Shown here: positions 1-8,790 of the stretch, piece after piece
Numbering within the stretch: position 1 is the first letter of the stretch
How the letters are laid out: the number at the start of each line of letters is the position of its first letter
Source: Kitasatospora sp. CB01950
GTDB lineage: Bacteria; Actinomycetota; Actinomycetes; Streptomycetales; Streptomycetaceae
Direction of reading: 5' to 3'
NCBI RefSeq assembly: GCF_001905465.1
Contig: NZ_LISX01000015.1
Location: 62,001 to 126,000, forward strand
Length of the DNA stretch: 64,000 bases
Notes under the pieces: model-generated
The model's input: only the letters and a program-made list of their open reading frames with translations
Databases searched by the model: none
Told to the model about the DNA's origin: nothing
Made by a program: the position numbers and the translations under genes

Positions 1-785
1 TACCAGCCGTCGCCCAGCGGGACATAGCTGCCCTTGGCGGGCAGGGTGGTGCCGGGCGGGAAGTACGCGAGGCCGTGGGGAGCGAAGACGCCGGTGCCGG
101 GGATGGCGAACTTGACGCCGCCGCCGGTGAGTTCGGGCTCGGTGAGGTGGTAGCCCGCGACCCAGCCCTGCTCGGCCGTGCCGGTGGCCAGGGCGTGTTC
201 GGCCCAGTCGGTGAGCGCCGGGCGGGCCAGCGCGAAGCGGGCCTCGGCCGGGTCGGTCCGGGTGACCGTCAGCACGGTGGCGGCCACCAGCAGCGGAGCC
301 ACCGCCCAGCGCCAACGGCCCGACGGGGACTCGGCGTTGCGGGCGGCGGGCTGCTGCTGCCAGAGCAGCCAGGCGAACGGCAGGCCGACCAGCGTCAGCC
401 CGCCGACGCCGAGCAGGCCGTAGTCCCAGCCCGGGAGGCTGAAGCCCAGCACGACGGCGGCGCAGCCCAGCGCGAGGCCGAGCAGCGCGCTGGTGCCGGG
501 GCGGCGCGGGCGGGTGAGCGGCCTTTCGACCGTCGCTCCGATCACCACGACGGCGATCAGCAGGACCGGGAACGCGAACGGCAGCATGGCCAGGGGCGCG
601 GTCAGCGGAGCCGCCGTGAGCCCCGACAGGAACAGGCCGCCCGCGACGGCGGCGAACACCATCGCGAGGTGCGGTACTCCCTCGGGCAGCGCCACGACCG
701 CGGCGAGCAGGGCGGTCAGCAGCAGGGGGCCGCGGTAGCCGGGGAGCGTGAGTCGGCGGAGCGCGACGGCTCGGTCGATGATCAT
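1..785 (-). CDS. Multi-pass membrane protein, 3' end outside window (partial)
   Basis: I do not recognise a family. Reading from the ATG at 785, 261 codons are visible before the window edge. The first ~130 residues form several strongly hydrophobic stretches (for example around residues 16-33, 40-75, 90-130), followed by one more near residue 155. After this comes a polar, probably extracytoplasmic segment rich in Pro, Gly and acidic residues that runs off the edge. An in-frame ATG eight nucleotides further upstream hits a stop, so 785 is the first usable start; the ribosome-binding site is weak. It is tandem with the RNA methyltransferase gene behind it (64-nt gap). That it is a membrane protein is direct from composition; its role is unknown. 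Confidence 0.6.
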   Translation of the reverse strand, partial: MIIDRAVALRRLTLPGYRGPLLLTALLAAVVALPEGVPHLAMVFAAVAGGLFLSGLTAAPLTAPLAMLPFAFPVLLIAVVVIGATVERPLTRPRRPGTSALLGLALGCAAVVLGFSLPGWDYGLLGVGGLTLVGLPFAWLLWQQQPAARNAESPSGRWRWAVAPLLVAATVLTVTRTDPAEARFALARPALTDWAEHALATGTAEQGWVAGYHLTEPELTGGGVKFAIPGTGVFAPHGLAYFPPGTTLPAKGSYVPLGDGW

Positions 786-849
786 GGCGGCATGTCTACC
801 GAAAAAGCGCGCCGGGCGGAAGCCTCAACTTCCTTTGTGGGGCCGGGAG

Positions 850-1653
850 TCAGCCGTGGTTCACCGCGTAGAACGCGATCGCGGCGGCGGCGCCGACGTT
901 GAGCGAGTCGATGCCGTGCGCCATCGGGATGCGCACCCGCTGGTCGGCGGCGGCGAGGGCCTTCGGGGTCAGGCCGTCGCCCTCGGCGCCCAGCATCAGG
1001 GCCGCTCTGGGGAGCAGGTGGGACTTGGCGACGGTGAAGTCCTCGGCACCGGACGGGGTGAGGGCGAGCAGTTCGAAGCCGGCCTCGCGGACGGCCGCGA
1101 GGGAGTCCGGCCACGGGTCGAGGCGGGCGTACGGGACGGAGAACACCGCTCCCATGGACGTCTTGACGGCACGTCGGTAGAGCGGGTCGGCGCAGTCCGG
1201 GGAGAGCAGGACGGCGTCCATGCCGAGAGCGGCCGCGGAGCGGAAGATCGCACCGAGGTTGGTGTGGTCGACCAGGCCCTCCAGCACGGCGACGCGACGC
1301 GCCCCGTCGAGGACGTCGGACGCAGTCGGCAGGGGCTTGCGCTCCATCGACGCGAGGGCCCCGCGATGGACGTGGTAGCCGGTGACGCGCTCGGCGAGGG
1401 CGGGCTCGACAAGATGGACGGGGGCGTCGGCCTCCTCGATCACGTCGGCCATCACGCCGAGCCACTTGGCGGTGAGCAGCATCGACCGCATCCGGTAGCC
1501 GGCGGCGAGGGCGCGACGGATCACCTTCTCGCCCTCGGCGATGAACAGGCCCTCGGCCGGTTCGCGCCGACGGCGGAGCTCGACGTCGGTGAGGTCGGTG
1601 TAGTCGCTCAGGCGGGGGTCGCCGGCGTCGGTGACGGTGATGGGCTCAGACAC
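850..1653 (-). CDS. TrmH/SpoU-family RNA 2'-O-ribose methyltransferase
   Basis: SPOUT-fold enzyme that transfers a methyl group from S-adenosylmethionine to a ribose 2'-OH in rRNA or tRNA. An N-terminal SpoU substrate-binding region (about residues 15-95, with the conserved EGLFIAEGEKVIRRA) precedes the catalytic domain. All three SpoU motifs are visible: the DHTNLGAIFRSA Asn/Arg motif, MLGAEGDGLT, and IPMAHGIDSLNVGAAAAI near the C-terminus that forms the knotted SAM pocket. I chose the GTG at 1653 (product VSEPITVTD...), giving 267 aa, because homologues of this family in streptomycetes begin here as I remember them. A longer frame opens at 1725, but its extra 24 residues are Pro-rich and look non-coding. 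The exact RNA target cannot be told from sequence. Confidence 0.88.
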   Translation of the reverse strand: MSEPITVTDAGDPRLSDYTDLTDVELRRRREPAEGLFIAEGEKVIRRALAAGYRMRSMLLTAKWLGVMADVIEEADAPVHLVEPALAERVTGYHVHRGALASMERKPLPTASDVLDGARRVAVLEGLVDHTNLGAIFRSAAALGMDAVLLSPDCADPLYRRAVKTSMGAVFSVPYARLDPWPDSLAAVREAGFELLALTPSGAEDFTVAKSHLLPRAALMLGAEGDGLTPKALAAADQRVRIPMAHGIDSLNVGAAAAIAFYAVNHG

Positions 1654-1754
1654 TGGATGATTTTCGCACGTGGGGGGATCGGGAGAGGTCGGAGCAGGGA
1701 CCGGAAACGGCGGAACGCTCGGCACCCCCGTGACCGACCGCAGACTCGGGGCCT

Positions 1755-2984
1755 TCAGCCCAGGACGTTGACCACGTCGCCGATGACGATGACCGCCGGG
1801 GGCTTGATGCCCTCGGTGAGGACGGTGTCGCCGATGGTGGCGAGGGTGGCGTCGATGCGGCGTTGGGCGGAGGTGGTGCCCTCCTGGACGACGGCGACGG
1901 GGGTGTCGGCGGGGCGGCCGTGCTTCAACAGCTCGGCGGCGATGGCGGCGATCTTGTCGACGGCCATCAGCAGGACCAGGGTGCCGGTCATGCCGGCGAC
2001 GGCCTGCCAGTTGGTGAGGGAGCGTTCGCCGGGGCCGACGTGGCCGGAGATCACGGTGAACTCGTGGGTGAGGCCGCGGTGGGTGACGGGGATGCCGGCG
2101 GCGGCGGGGACGCTGATGGAGGAGGAGATGCCGGGGACGACGGTGACGGGGACGCCCGCGTCCAGGCAGGCGAGGAGTTCCTCGCCGCCGCGGCCGAAGA
2201 CGTACGGGTCGCCGCCCTTGAGGCGGACCACGAACTTTCCGGCCTTGGCGTGGTCGATCAGGGTCTGGTTGATCGCTTCCTGGGCCATGTAGCGGCCGTA
2301 GGGGATCTTCGAGGCGTCGATCACCTCGACGTGCGGCGGGAGTTCGGCGAGCAGCTCGCGGGGGGCGAGCCGGTCGGCGACGACCACGTCGGCGTCCGCG
2401 AGGAGTCGACGGCCGCGGACGGTGATCAGGTCGGGGTCGCCGGGGCCGCCGCCGACCAGGGCGACGCCCGCGCCGCGGGCACGGTACTGGCGGGCGGCGA
2501 GGGAGGCGTCGCGCAGGCCCGCGACGATGGAGTCGCGGAGGGCGGCGGAGTGCCGGGGGTCGCCGGTGAGGACGGCGACGGTCGCGCCGGCGTCGTGGCC
2601 GGAGGCGGGCGTCCAGGCGGTGGCGGCGGAGGCGTCGTCGCTGCGGGAGCAGAACACCCGGAGGCGTTCGGCCTCGGCGGAGACGGCGGTGTTGACGTCC
2701 GGGTCGTCGGTGGCGACCAGGACGTACCAGGTGTCGGCCAGGTCGCCGTCCGCGTACGGGCGCCGGTGCCAGGTGAGTTCACCGGCGTCGGCCATCGCGG
2801 AGACCGCCGGGGTGGTGGCCGGCGCTATCAGGTGCAGGTCGGCGCCGGCGGCGATCAGTGCGGGCAGGCGGCGCTGGGCGACCTGGCCGCCGCCGATCAC
2901 GACGACGCGGCGGCCGGCCAGCAGCAGCCCGACGGGGTACGGGGTGAGGCCCTGGGTGGACGGGTGCGGGTGCGGCGCGGTCAT
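1755..2984 (-). CDS. cobA: Siroheme synthase-type uroporphyrinogen-III C-methyltransferase
   Basis: Bifunctional CysG-like enzyme at the branch point to siroheme and cobalamin. Residues ~15-110 form the NAD-binding precorrin-2 dehydrogenase domain, with the glycine-rich VVVIGGGQVAQRRL. Residues ~170-409 form the SUMT domain that methylates uroporphyrinogen III at C2 and C7 to precorrin-2, shown by VALVGGGPGDPDLIT, RLKGGDPYVFGRGGEE and VPGISSS. Length (409 aa) is close to other actinobacterial fusions and somewhat short of enterobacterial CysG, mainly in the middle chelatase part. It lies downstream of cobT on the same strand, behind two hairpins, so it may be read from cobT or from its own promoter. 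Placement with cobT and cobL argues for a role in B12 synthesis, although siroheme supply for sulfite reductase is equally compatible. Confidence 0.9.
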   Translation of the reverse strand: MTAPHPHPSTQGLTPYPVGLLLAGRRVVVIGGGQVAQRRLPALIAAGADLHLIAPATTPAVSAMADAGELTWHRRPYADGDLADTWYVLVATDDPDVNTAVSAEAERLRVFCSRSDDASAATAWTPASGHDAGATVAVLTGDPRHSAALRDSIVAGLRDASLAARQYRARGAGVALVGGGPGDPDLITVRGRRLLADADVVVADRLAPRELLAELPPHVEVIDASKIPYGRYMAQEAINQTLIDHAKAGKFVVRLKGGDPYVFGRGGEELLACLDAGVPVTVVPGISSSISVPAAAGIPVTHRGLTHEFTVISGHVGPGERSLTNWQAVAGMTGTLVLLMAVDKIAAIAAELLKHGRPADTPVAVVQEGTTSAQRRIDATLATIGDTVLTEGIKPPAVIVIGDVVNVLG

Positions 2985-3022
2985 CGGCGGGAGCTCCTGG
3001 GTTGGGCAGCGGTGCGGAGAGC

Positions 3023-3096
3023 CCCGTACCGGGCGCGCCCTCTGGCCCGGTACGGGCCGGCGGTGGCCTCCCCCGCTCGGTGGAGCGGGGGCGGCC
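3023..3096 (-). terminator. Two consecutive stem-loops between cobT and cobA
   Basis: Read with the cob genes, the first hairpin is 3096-3065 (arms 3065-3078 and 3083-3096, 14 bp with one mismatch, 4-nt loop). The second is 3056-3023 (arms 3023-3033 and 3046-3056, CCCGTACCGGG perfect, 12-nt loop). Neither has a U-tract, as is usual in streptomycetes. They could end most cobT transcripts or attenuate read-through into cobA. Structure is seen directly; function is inferred. Confidence 0.5.
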
Positions 3097-3113
3097 GGGT
3101 GCCGGATGGTGGG

Positions 3114-6100
3114 TCAGGCCTTCTCGGTGACTCCGGCGGAGTCGAAGGTGGCTACATCGTGCATCGCCCGGGCGGCGCTCTGCACCAACGGCAGGGCGAG
3201 CAGGGCACCGGTGCCCTCGCCGAGACGCAGGTCCAGGTCGATCAGCGGGCGCAGGCCGAGCCTGGCGAGCGCGGTCTGGTGGCCCGGCTCGGCGGAGCGG
3301 TGACCGGCGATGCAGGCCGCCAGCACCTCCGGCGCGATGGCCCTGGCGACCAGCGCGGCCGAGCCGGCGATCACGCCGTCCAGGATGACCGGGGTGCGCA
3401 GCGAGGCCGCGCCGAGCAGGAAGCCGGCGATCGCGGCGTGCTCCAGCCCGCCGACTGCGGCGAGCACGCCGATCGGGTCGGCCGGGTCCGGCTTGTGCAG
3501 GTCGAGGGCCTGGCGGATCACCTCGACCTTGCGGGCGTGGGTGGCGTCGTCGATGCCGGTGCCGCGACCGGTCACCTCGGCCGGGTCGGTCTCGGTGAAC
3601 ACCGAGATCAGCGCGGCGGAGGCGGTGGTGTTGGCGATGCCCATGTCGCCGGTGATCAGCACCTTGTTGCCGGCCGCGACCAGGTCGCGGGCGGTCTCGA
3701 TGCCGACCTCGATCGCGCGGACGGCCTCGTCGCGGCTCATCGCCGGGCCCTGCGTCATGTCGTCGGTGCCGGGCTTGACCTTGCGCGGCAGCAGGCCGGT
3801 GGTGCGGCCGTTCTGAATGGCGTCCGGCAGTTCGGCGGCGACGCCGACGTCCACCACGCACACCTCGGTGCCGATCTGCGCGGCGAACGCGTTGACCACC
3901 GCTCCCCCGGCCAGGAAGTTCCCGACCATCTGTGCGGTGACCTCCTGCGGCCACGGCGTCACGCCCTGGGCGTGCACCCCGTGGTCGCCGGCGAAGATCG
4001 CCACGCAGCCCGGCTCCGGGATCGGCGGCGGGCAGGCGCGGGCCAGGCCGGACAGCTGCGCCGCGATGATCTCCAGCACGCCGAGCGACCCGGCGGGCTT
4101 GGTCATCCGCTTCTGCCGGTCCCACGCCTCGCCGAGCGCCTTGGCGTCCAGCGGGCGGATGCCTCGCAGCGTGTCGGAGAGCAGGTCGTGCGGCTCCTCG
4201 CCGGGCAGGGCGCGGTTGCCGTACTGCTCCTCGTGCACCACCCAGGACAGCGGGCGCTTCTTCGCCCAGCCCTGCTGCTCCAGCTCCGGCTCGTCCGGGA
4301 ACGCGTCCACGAAGCCGACGCACAGGTAGGCGACGACCTCCAGGTGCTCGGGCAGGCCGAGTTCGCGGACCAGTTCCTCGTCGTCGAAGAAGCTCACCCA
4401 GCCGACGCCCAGGCCCTCGGCGCGGGCCGCCAGCCACAGGTTCTCCACCGCGAGGGCCGCCGAGTACGGGGCCATCTGCGGCTGGGTGTGGCGGCCCAGC
4501 GTGTGCCGGCCGCCGCGGGTGCGGTCGGCGGTCACCACGATGTTGACCGGGGTTTCGAGGATCGCCTCGATCTTGATTTCCTTGAACTGCTTCGCCCGGC
4601 CCTTGGGCAGCGAGTCCGCGTACGCCTCGCGCTGACGTTCTGCCAGCTCGTGCATCTTCCGGCGGGTCTTGGCGGAGCGGATCACCACGAAGTCCCACGG
4701 CTGCGAGTAGCCGACGCTCGGCGCGGTGTGCGCCGCCTCCAGCACCCGGATCAGCACCTCGTGCGGGATCGGGTCCGGGCGGAAGCCGTTGCGGATGTCG
4801 CGGCGCTCGCGGATCACCTGGTGGACGGCCTCGCGGCACGCGTCGTCGTAGGCGGGCGCGGCGGGGCCGCGGTCCTCCTCGGGGGCCTCGGCGGGGGCTA
4901 CGGGGGCCTCGGCGGGGTCGGCCGGATCGGTGGAGGCGGCGGGGTCGGTCTCCGCTTCGACTTCGGCCTCGGCCGGGGTCTCGGCTTCGGCTTCGGTGGC
5001 TGCGGCGGGCTCGGTGGGCTCCGGTGCGGCCTCGGTCTCGGGCTCGGCCGGGGTCTCGACGGCAGCCGGCTCCGCGACGGGCTCGGCCTCGGTCTCGGCG
5101 GCGGGTTCGGCTGCCGGTTCCTCGACGGGGGCGACGGCTTCCGCTTCCTCGATGGGCGCGGTGGCGGCGTCGGCGACCGGCTCGACGGCCTCGGCGGGCT
5201 GCGGGGTTCCGGGCTGCAGCAGCGGCAGTCCGGCGGGCGCGGCGAGGAATGCGGAGATGCGGCGGTGCGCACCTCGTCCGGCCGGCTTCTCGGCCTGTTC
5301 GGGGACCTGCTCGGCCTCGGCCTGGGCCTCGACGGCGGGCTCGGCTTCCTGCGGGGCGGGCTGCTCGGCCGGCTGCTCGGCGGCGGGTGCCTCCGGCTGC
5401 TCGGCCGACGGGGCGTCAGCGGCGGCCTCGGGTTGCGGCTCCGACGGGGCCTCGACGGGCTCGGCGGCCACGGTCTCGGTCGCGACCGGCTCGACGACGA
5501 CCGGCTCGACGACGGCGGGCACGGGCTCAGCGGCGGGCACGGGCTCGGCAGCAGGTGCTTCCTCCGCCGGGGCGTCCGCGACGGGCGCAGCTTCGGCCGT
5601 CGGGGCGTCCGTCGGGGCCTCTTCGGCAGCGGGCTCGGCGACGGCGGGCGTCTCTGCGGCCGGCACCTCGACGGCAGCGGCCTCGACAGTAGCGGCCTGG
5701 GCAACCGGGATCTCGGCGACAGGTGCCGGGGTGGCGGCGGGGGCCGCGGGCTCGACCGGTTCGACGAACACGGGCGTCAGGCTCGCGGCGGGCGCGGCGG
5801 CGGCCACGGCCTCCGGCGTGGGCTGCGCGGGGACCTCGGCCACGACGGGTGCAGCGGGCTCGACCGCGATCGGCTCGACGGCGGCCACCGGCTCGACTGC
5901 GATCGGCTGCACGGCGGCGACCTCCGGTTCGGCGGCGGGCGCTTCCTCGGCAGGTGCGGCCGACTCGACGGGCGCAGCCTGCTCAACGGGCGCGGCCTGG
6001 ACGGCAAGTGCAGCCTGCTCGGCCGGAACAACCTGCTCGGCGGGCACAGCCGACTGGGCCTGCTCAGCGGGCGCGGCCGACTCGGCCGGCACGGCCTGCT

Positions 6101-7007
6101 CGGCGGGCGCAGCCGACTCCGCGGGCACAGCCGACTCGGCCTGCGCAGCGGGTGCAGCCTGCTCCGTCGGCGCGGCCTGCTCGGCGGGCACGGCCTGCTC
6201 GGCGGGCACGGCCGACTCCGCGGGCGCAGCCGGCGCGGCCTGCTCGGCGGCGATGGCGGCTGCGGCGGGCACGGCCGACTCCGCGGGCGCAGCCGGCGCG
6301 GCCTGCTCGGCGGCGATGGCGGCTGCGGCGGCCTCCACCACCTCCGGCTGCACGGGCGCGGGCACCAGCACGGGCTGTGCGGGCGCCGCCTGGGCCTGCA
6401 CGGTCTGCTGCGGCTGCGGCTGCGGCTGCTGCACCGTTTCGGCGGGGGCCGCGGGCACTCCGAACGCGGGCGTGCCGCCGGGGGTGGACGGGCCGCGGTC
6501 GGCCAGCGAGCGGACCGGGACGTGACCGGTCATCAGCGACGGGTCCGGGATCGGCGGGCCGGCGTGCAGCGGGCGGCGCTGCTGGGGCGGCGTCAGCAGC
6601 GGCGCGGCGGCCTGCTGCGCCTGCGGGGCGCCCGGCTGCGCGGCCGGGGAGTCCTCCGCGGTGAGCACCGGCGGGGCGAGCGGCGGCCAGGACGGCGCGA
6701 CGGGGCTGCCGGGCGGCTGCTCCCCCATGGCGGCCTCGGCAGCAGCACCGTCGGCGGGCTCGCCCACCTCGACGACGCCGTGCACGGCGTCGCCCCAGGC
6801 GGTCTGGGGGGCGGGCATCAGCAGCACGTCGTCGTCCTCGTCGCCGTCGGGCTGGTCGAGGAAGGTGTACGCGGGCCGCTGTTCGCCGTTCCATCCGGGG
6901 GCGGCCTGCTGAAGGGGCGCGCCGAGGTGGTGCTCCGGAACGGGTCCGCCGGGCCCGGTTTCGGGCGCGAGGGGACCGGCGTGGGGGGCGTGGCCGCCGT
7001 CGGTCAT
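3114..7007 (-). CDS. cobT: BluB-CobT fusion: DMB synthase and nicotinate-nucleotide:DMB phosphoribosyltransferase
   Basis: A 1297-residue protein combining two steps of the lower-ligand pathway of cobalamin. Residues ~720-935 are a flavin nitroreductase-fold domain of BluB type, which converts FMNH2 plus O2 to 5,6-dimethylbenzimidazole (motifs ERRDIRNGFRPDPIP and APSVGYSQPWDFVV). Residues ~945-1297 are CobT, which joins DMB to nicotinate mononucleotide; FAGDHGVHAQGVTPWP and the C-terminal GEGTGA with the catalytic Glu are present. The first ~700 residues are low complexity, rich in Ala, Pro, Glu and Val, presumably disordered, and contain an exact 63-bp tandem duplication. The ATG at 7007 is chosen for its strong GGAAGGAG ribosome-binding site. 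A longer frame to 7223 exists but lacks one. Fusion guarantees that DMB is made next to its consumer; the tail's purpose is unknown. Confidence 0.88.
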   Translation of the reverse strand: MTDGGHAPHAGPLAPETGPGGPVPEHHLGAPLQQAAPGWNGEQRPAYTFLDQPDGDEDDDVLLMPAPQTAWGDAVHGVVEVGEPADGAAAEAAMGEQPPGSPVAPSWPPLAPPVLTAEDSPAAQPGAPQAQQAAAPLLTPPQQRRPLHAGPPIPDPSLMTGHVPVRSLADRGPSTPGGTPAFGVPAAPAETVQQPQPQPQQTVQAQAAPAQPVLVPAPVQPEVVEAAAAAIAAEQAAPAAPAESAVPAAAAIAAEQAAPAAPAESAVPAEQAVPAEQAAPTEQAAPAAQAESAVPAESAAPAEQAVPAESAAPAEQAQSAVPAEQVVPAEQAALAVQAAPVEQAAPVESAAPAEEAPAAEPEVAAVQPIAVEPVAAVEPIAVEPAAPVVAEVPAQPTPEAVAAAAPAASLTPVFVEPVEPAAPAATPAPVAEIPVAQAATVEAAAVEVPAAETPAVAEPAAEEAPTDAPTAEAAPVADAPAEEAPAAEPVPAAEPVPAVVEPVVVEPVATETVAAEPVEAPSEPQPEAAADAPSAEQPEAPAAEQPAEQPAPQEAEPAVEAQAEAEQVPEQAEKPAGRGAHRRISAFLAAPAGLPLLQPGTPQPAEAVEPVADAATAPIEEAEAVAPVEEPAAEPAAETEAEPVAEPAAVETPAEPETEAAPEPTEPAAATEAEAETPAEAEVEAETDPAASTDPADPAEAPVAPAEAPEEDRGPAAPAYDDACREAVHQVIRERRDIRNGFRPDPIPHEVLIRVLEAAHTAPSVGYSQPWDFVVIRSAKTRRKMHELAERQREAYADSLPKGRAKQFKEIKIEAILETPVNIVVTADRTRGGRHTLGRHTQPQMAPYSAALAVENLWLAARAEGLGVGWVSFFDDEELVRELGLPEHLEVVAYLCVGFVDAFPDEPELEQQGWAKKRPLSWVVHEEQYGNRALPGEEPHDLLSDTLRGIRPLDAKALGEAWDRQKRMTKPAGSLGVLEIIAAQLSGLARACPPPIPEPGCVAIFAGDHGVHAQGVTPWPQEVTAQMVGNFLAGGAVVNAFAAQIGTEVCVVDVGVAAELPDAIQNGRTTGLLPRKVKPGTDDMTQGPAMSRDEAVRAIEVGIETARDLVAAGNKVLITGDMGIANTTASAALISVFTETDPAEVTGRGTGIDDATHARKVEVIRQALDLHKPDPADPIGVLAAVGGLEHAAIAGFLLGAASLRTPVILDGVIAGSAALVARAIAPEVLAACIAGHRSAEPGHQTALARLGLRPLIDLDLRLGEGTGALLALPLVQSAARAMHDVATFDSAGVTEKA
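6204..6329. repeat. Exact 63-bp tandem duplication inside the cobT low-complexity region
   Basis: The 63-bp unit at 6204-6266 is repeated at 6267-6329. In the protein this doubles a 21-residue block containing IAAEQAAPAAPAESAVP. Around it the whole segment 4900-6450 is built of degenerate GCG/GCC/CCG/GAG blocks coding Ala-Pro-Glu-Val-Gln, which suggests growth by slippage or unequal crossing-over. Confidence 0.85.
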
Positions 7008-7411
7008 GTCAATGCTCCTTCCAGGCCGCTTGCGCGTCCTCGGCGGGTTCCCGGAGGTCCCGCCCACTTCGCCGGGGCGGAGCCGCACCGACCCGTCCCT
7101 TACTTCATCGGTCGTCACCCGCAGGGGTGGCGTGCCATCAGAAACAACGACAGCCCCGGGCAACCGGCACGACGGCACGGCCGCTTTCGGACCCTCACGG
7201 CATTCTTCCGGGCTGGTGCGCACCGCGTCGAATGCCCGCGAAGCGGGCCGTTCGGGTTGCAGCGCGTCAAATCGGCGGTAACCATGCCGAATCGGACACG
7301 GTGCAGCCTTGACGAGTTGCCCCCGGGGAAAACCCTACCGGGCACGGCCGAACCGTTCTCGAAACCCTGTCCGGATGCGACGGGGATCACCGTACCGTCG
7401 GGGACTGACGA
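7008..7411. other. 404-bp spacer upstream of cobT
   Basis: This gap separates the start of cobT from the stop of cobL. I searched it for a cobalamin riboswitch and see no convincing B12 box or conserved core, so I do not call one. On the minus strand a TTGACG appears near 7268, which could be a -35 element, but no good -10 follows at normal spacing. I see no credible small gene here. Confidence 0.4.
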
Positions 7412-8650
7412 TCAGTCGCGCGGTTCGGCCCAGATCAGCAGGGTGTAGTCGCCGCGGCCGAAGGACGGGCCGCCGCCGGCGGCCGGTTCGGCGCGCAGGG
7501 GGGCGGACTGGAGCAGCAGCCCGTCGGTGCGGTAGCCGGCGGCGTCGAGGATCTGCCGGGTCTCGCCGGCTTCGGCGAGGCTGCGGGCGACGGCGACGAC
7601 GCGTTCGGGTCTGCGGGCGACGACGGCGCCGACCATGGCGGGGCCGCCGTTCTCGACGGCGACGGCGTCGGGTTCGGGGAGCGCCCCGAGGACGTCCGGT
7701 CCGGTGCCGGCGGCGGTCTCGATCTCGACGCCGGCCTTGCGGGCGTTGGCGGCGATCCGGGCGCAGTCGGCGGGTTCGGCCTCGACGGCGACCACGGCGG
7801 CGCCGAACCGGGCGGCTTCGACGGCGAGCGCGCCGTCGCCGGCCCCGACGGTCCACAGCAGGTCGCCGGGGGTGGGTGCGAGGCGGGCGAGCGCCAGCGC
7901 GCGGACGTGCGGGGGCAGTGCGCGGGGGCGCTTGCCATCGGTGTCCGCGCCCGCGTACGCCCGGTTGGGGAGTGCCCAGCCGCGCTGCGGTCCGGGGTGG
8001 TCGAGGGGTTTGCCGGCCAGCCAGCCGGCGGCGGCCTCGGTGGGCGGGACGTTGCCGATGACCAGGACGACGGAGGGGTCGCGCCAGTCGTGGTCGGGGA
8101 CGCGTTCGGAGGTGAGGACGGTGACGTCCTCGTCGGGGGTGCCGAGGGCCTCGCAGACCACAAAGGTACGCGGGACGCCGCGCAGCATCAGGGCGAGTTC
8201 GCTGGGTCCGGCGTCGGCGGTGGTGAGGACGGCGACCTTGGGGTGCGCGCGGCAGACGTTGGCGGCGCGGCGCAGTCGTCCGCCGTGCGCCGAGACCACC
8301 TGGGCGTCCTCCCAGGGCATGCCGGCGCGGGCGAAGGCGACGGCCACCGAGGAGACGGCGGGCAGCACTTCGAGTTCGAGGCCGTACTCGGGGCGGCGCA
8401 GGGTGCGCACGACGCCGAAGAAGCCGGGGTCGCCCTCGGCGACGACGACGGCGGTGCCGCGGTGGTCGGCGAGGCGGCGGGCGGCGGCCCGCAGGTCGGC
8501 GAGGCCGATGCGTTCGGCGCGTTCCGGTACGGGGAGTGCGGCGAGCTGGTAGCCCGCTCCGGCGACCAGGGTGGCTGCGGCGAGTGCGCCGGCGGCCGCC
8601 TGGGTCAGTGGTGTGCCGTCCCACCCGATGACCGTGATCCGGTCAGCCAT
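7412..8650 (-). CDS. cobL: Precorrin-6Y C5,15-methyltransferase (decarboxylating)
   Basis: Fusion of CbiE and CbiT activities that methylates the corrin precursor at C5 and C15 and removes the acetate carboxyl at C12. Residues ~1-200 form the tetrapyrrole methylase domain (ITVIGWDGTPL at the N-terminus, VVVAEGDPGFFGVVRTL, LEVLPAVSSVAVAFA). Residues ~230-412 form the Rossmann-type CbiT domain with LLWTVGAGDGALAVEAARFG as the SAM-binding motif. At 412 aa it has the usual CobL length. The ATG at 8650 is preceded by a purine-poor region, so the ribosome-binding site is weak. With cobA and cobT it belongs to an aerobic-type B12 pathway whose other genes lie outside the window. Confidence 0.92.
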   Translation of the reverse strand: MADRITVIGWDGTPLTQAAAGALAAATLVAGAGYQLAALPVPERAERIGLADLRAAARRLADHRGTAVVVAEGDPGFFGVVRTLRRPEYGLELEVLPAVSSVAVAFARAGMPWEDAQVVSAHGGRLRRAANVCRAHPKVAVLTTADAGPSELALMLRGVPRTFVVCEALGTPDEDVTVLTSERVPDHDWRDPSVVLVIGNVPPTEAAAGWLAGKPLDHPGPQRGWALPNRAYAGADTDGKRPRALPPHVRALALARLAPTPGDLLWTVGAGDGALAVEAARFGAAVVAVEAEPADCARIAANARKAGVEIETAAGTGPDVLGALPEPDAVAVENGGPAMVGAVVARRPERVVAVARSLAEAGETRQILDAAGYRTDGLLLQSAPLRAEPAAGGGPSFGRGDYTLLIWAEPRD

Positions 8651-8790
8651 CTGCGGCTGTTCTCCCTACGCCGTGTTCCGCCCCTGGTGGGTGTGCCGGT
8701 GCGGTGTGTGCTTCGCGGTCGGCGCTCCCTCGGCAGAGGCTACCGCGTGGCCGGGGTGGTGCGGAGCCGTGGCGCGCGCCCGGGGCGTGT

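Noticed and set aside
4898..6525. Long plus-strand frames rich in Ala, Gly and Arg opposite the cobT tail
   Set aside because: They mirror the low-complexity repeats of the cobT gene on the other strand and contain no recognisable domain.
7008..7411. Possible cobalamin riboswitch before cobT
   Set aside because: I could not find the B12-box consensus or the surrounding conserved segments on either strand, so no call was made.
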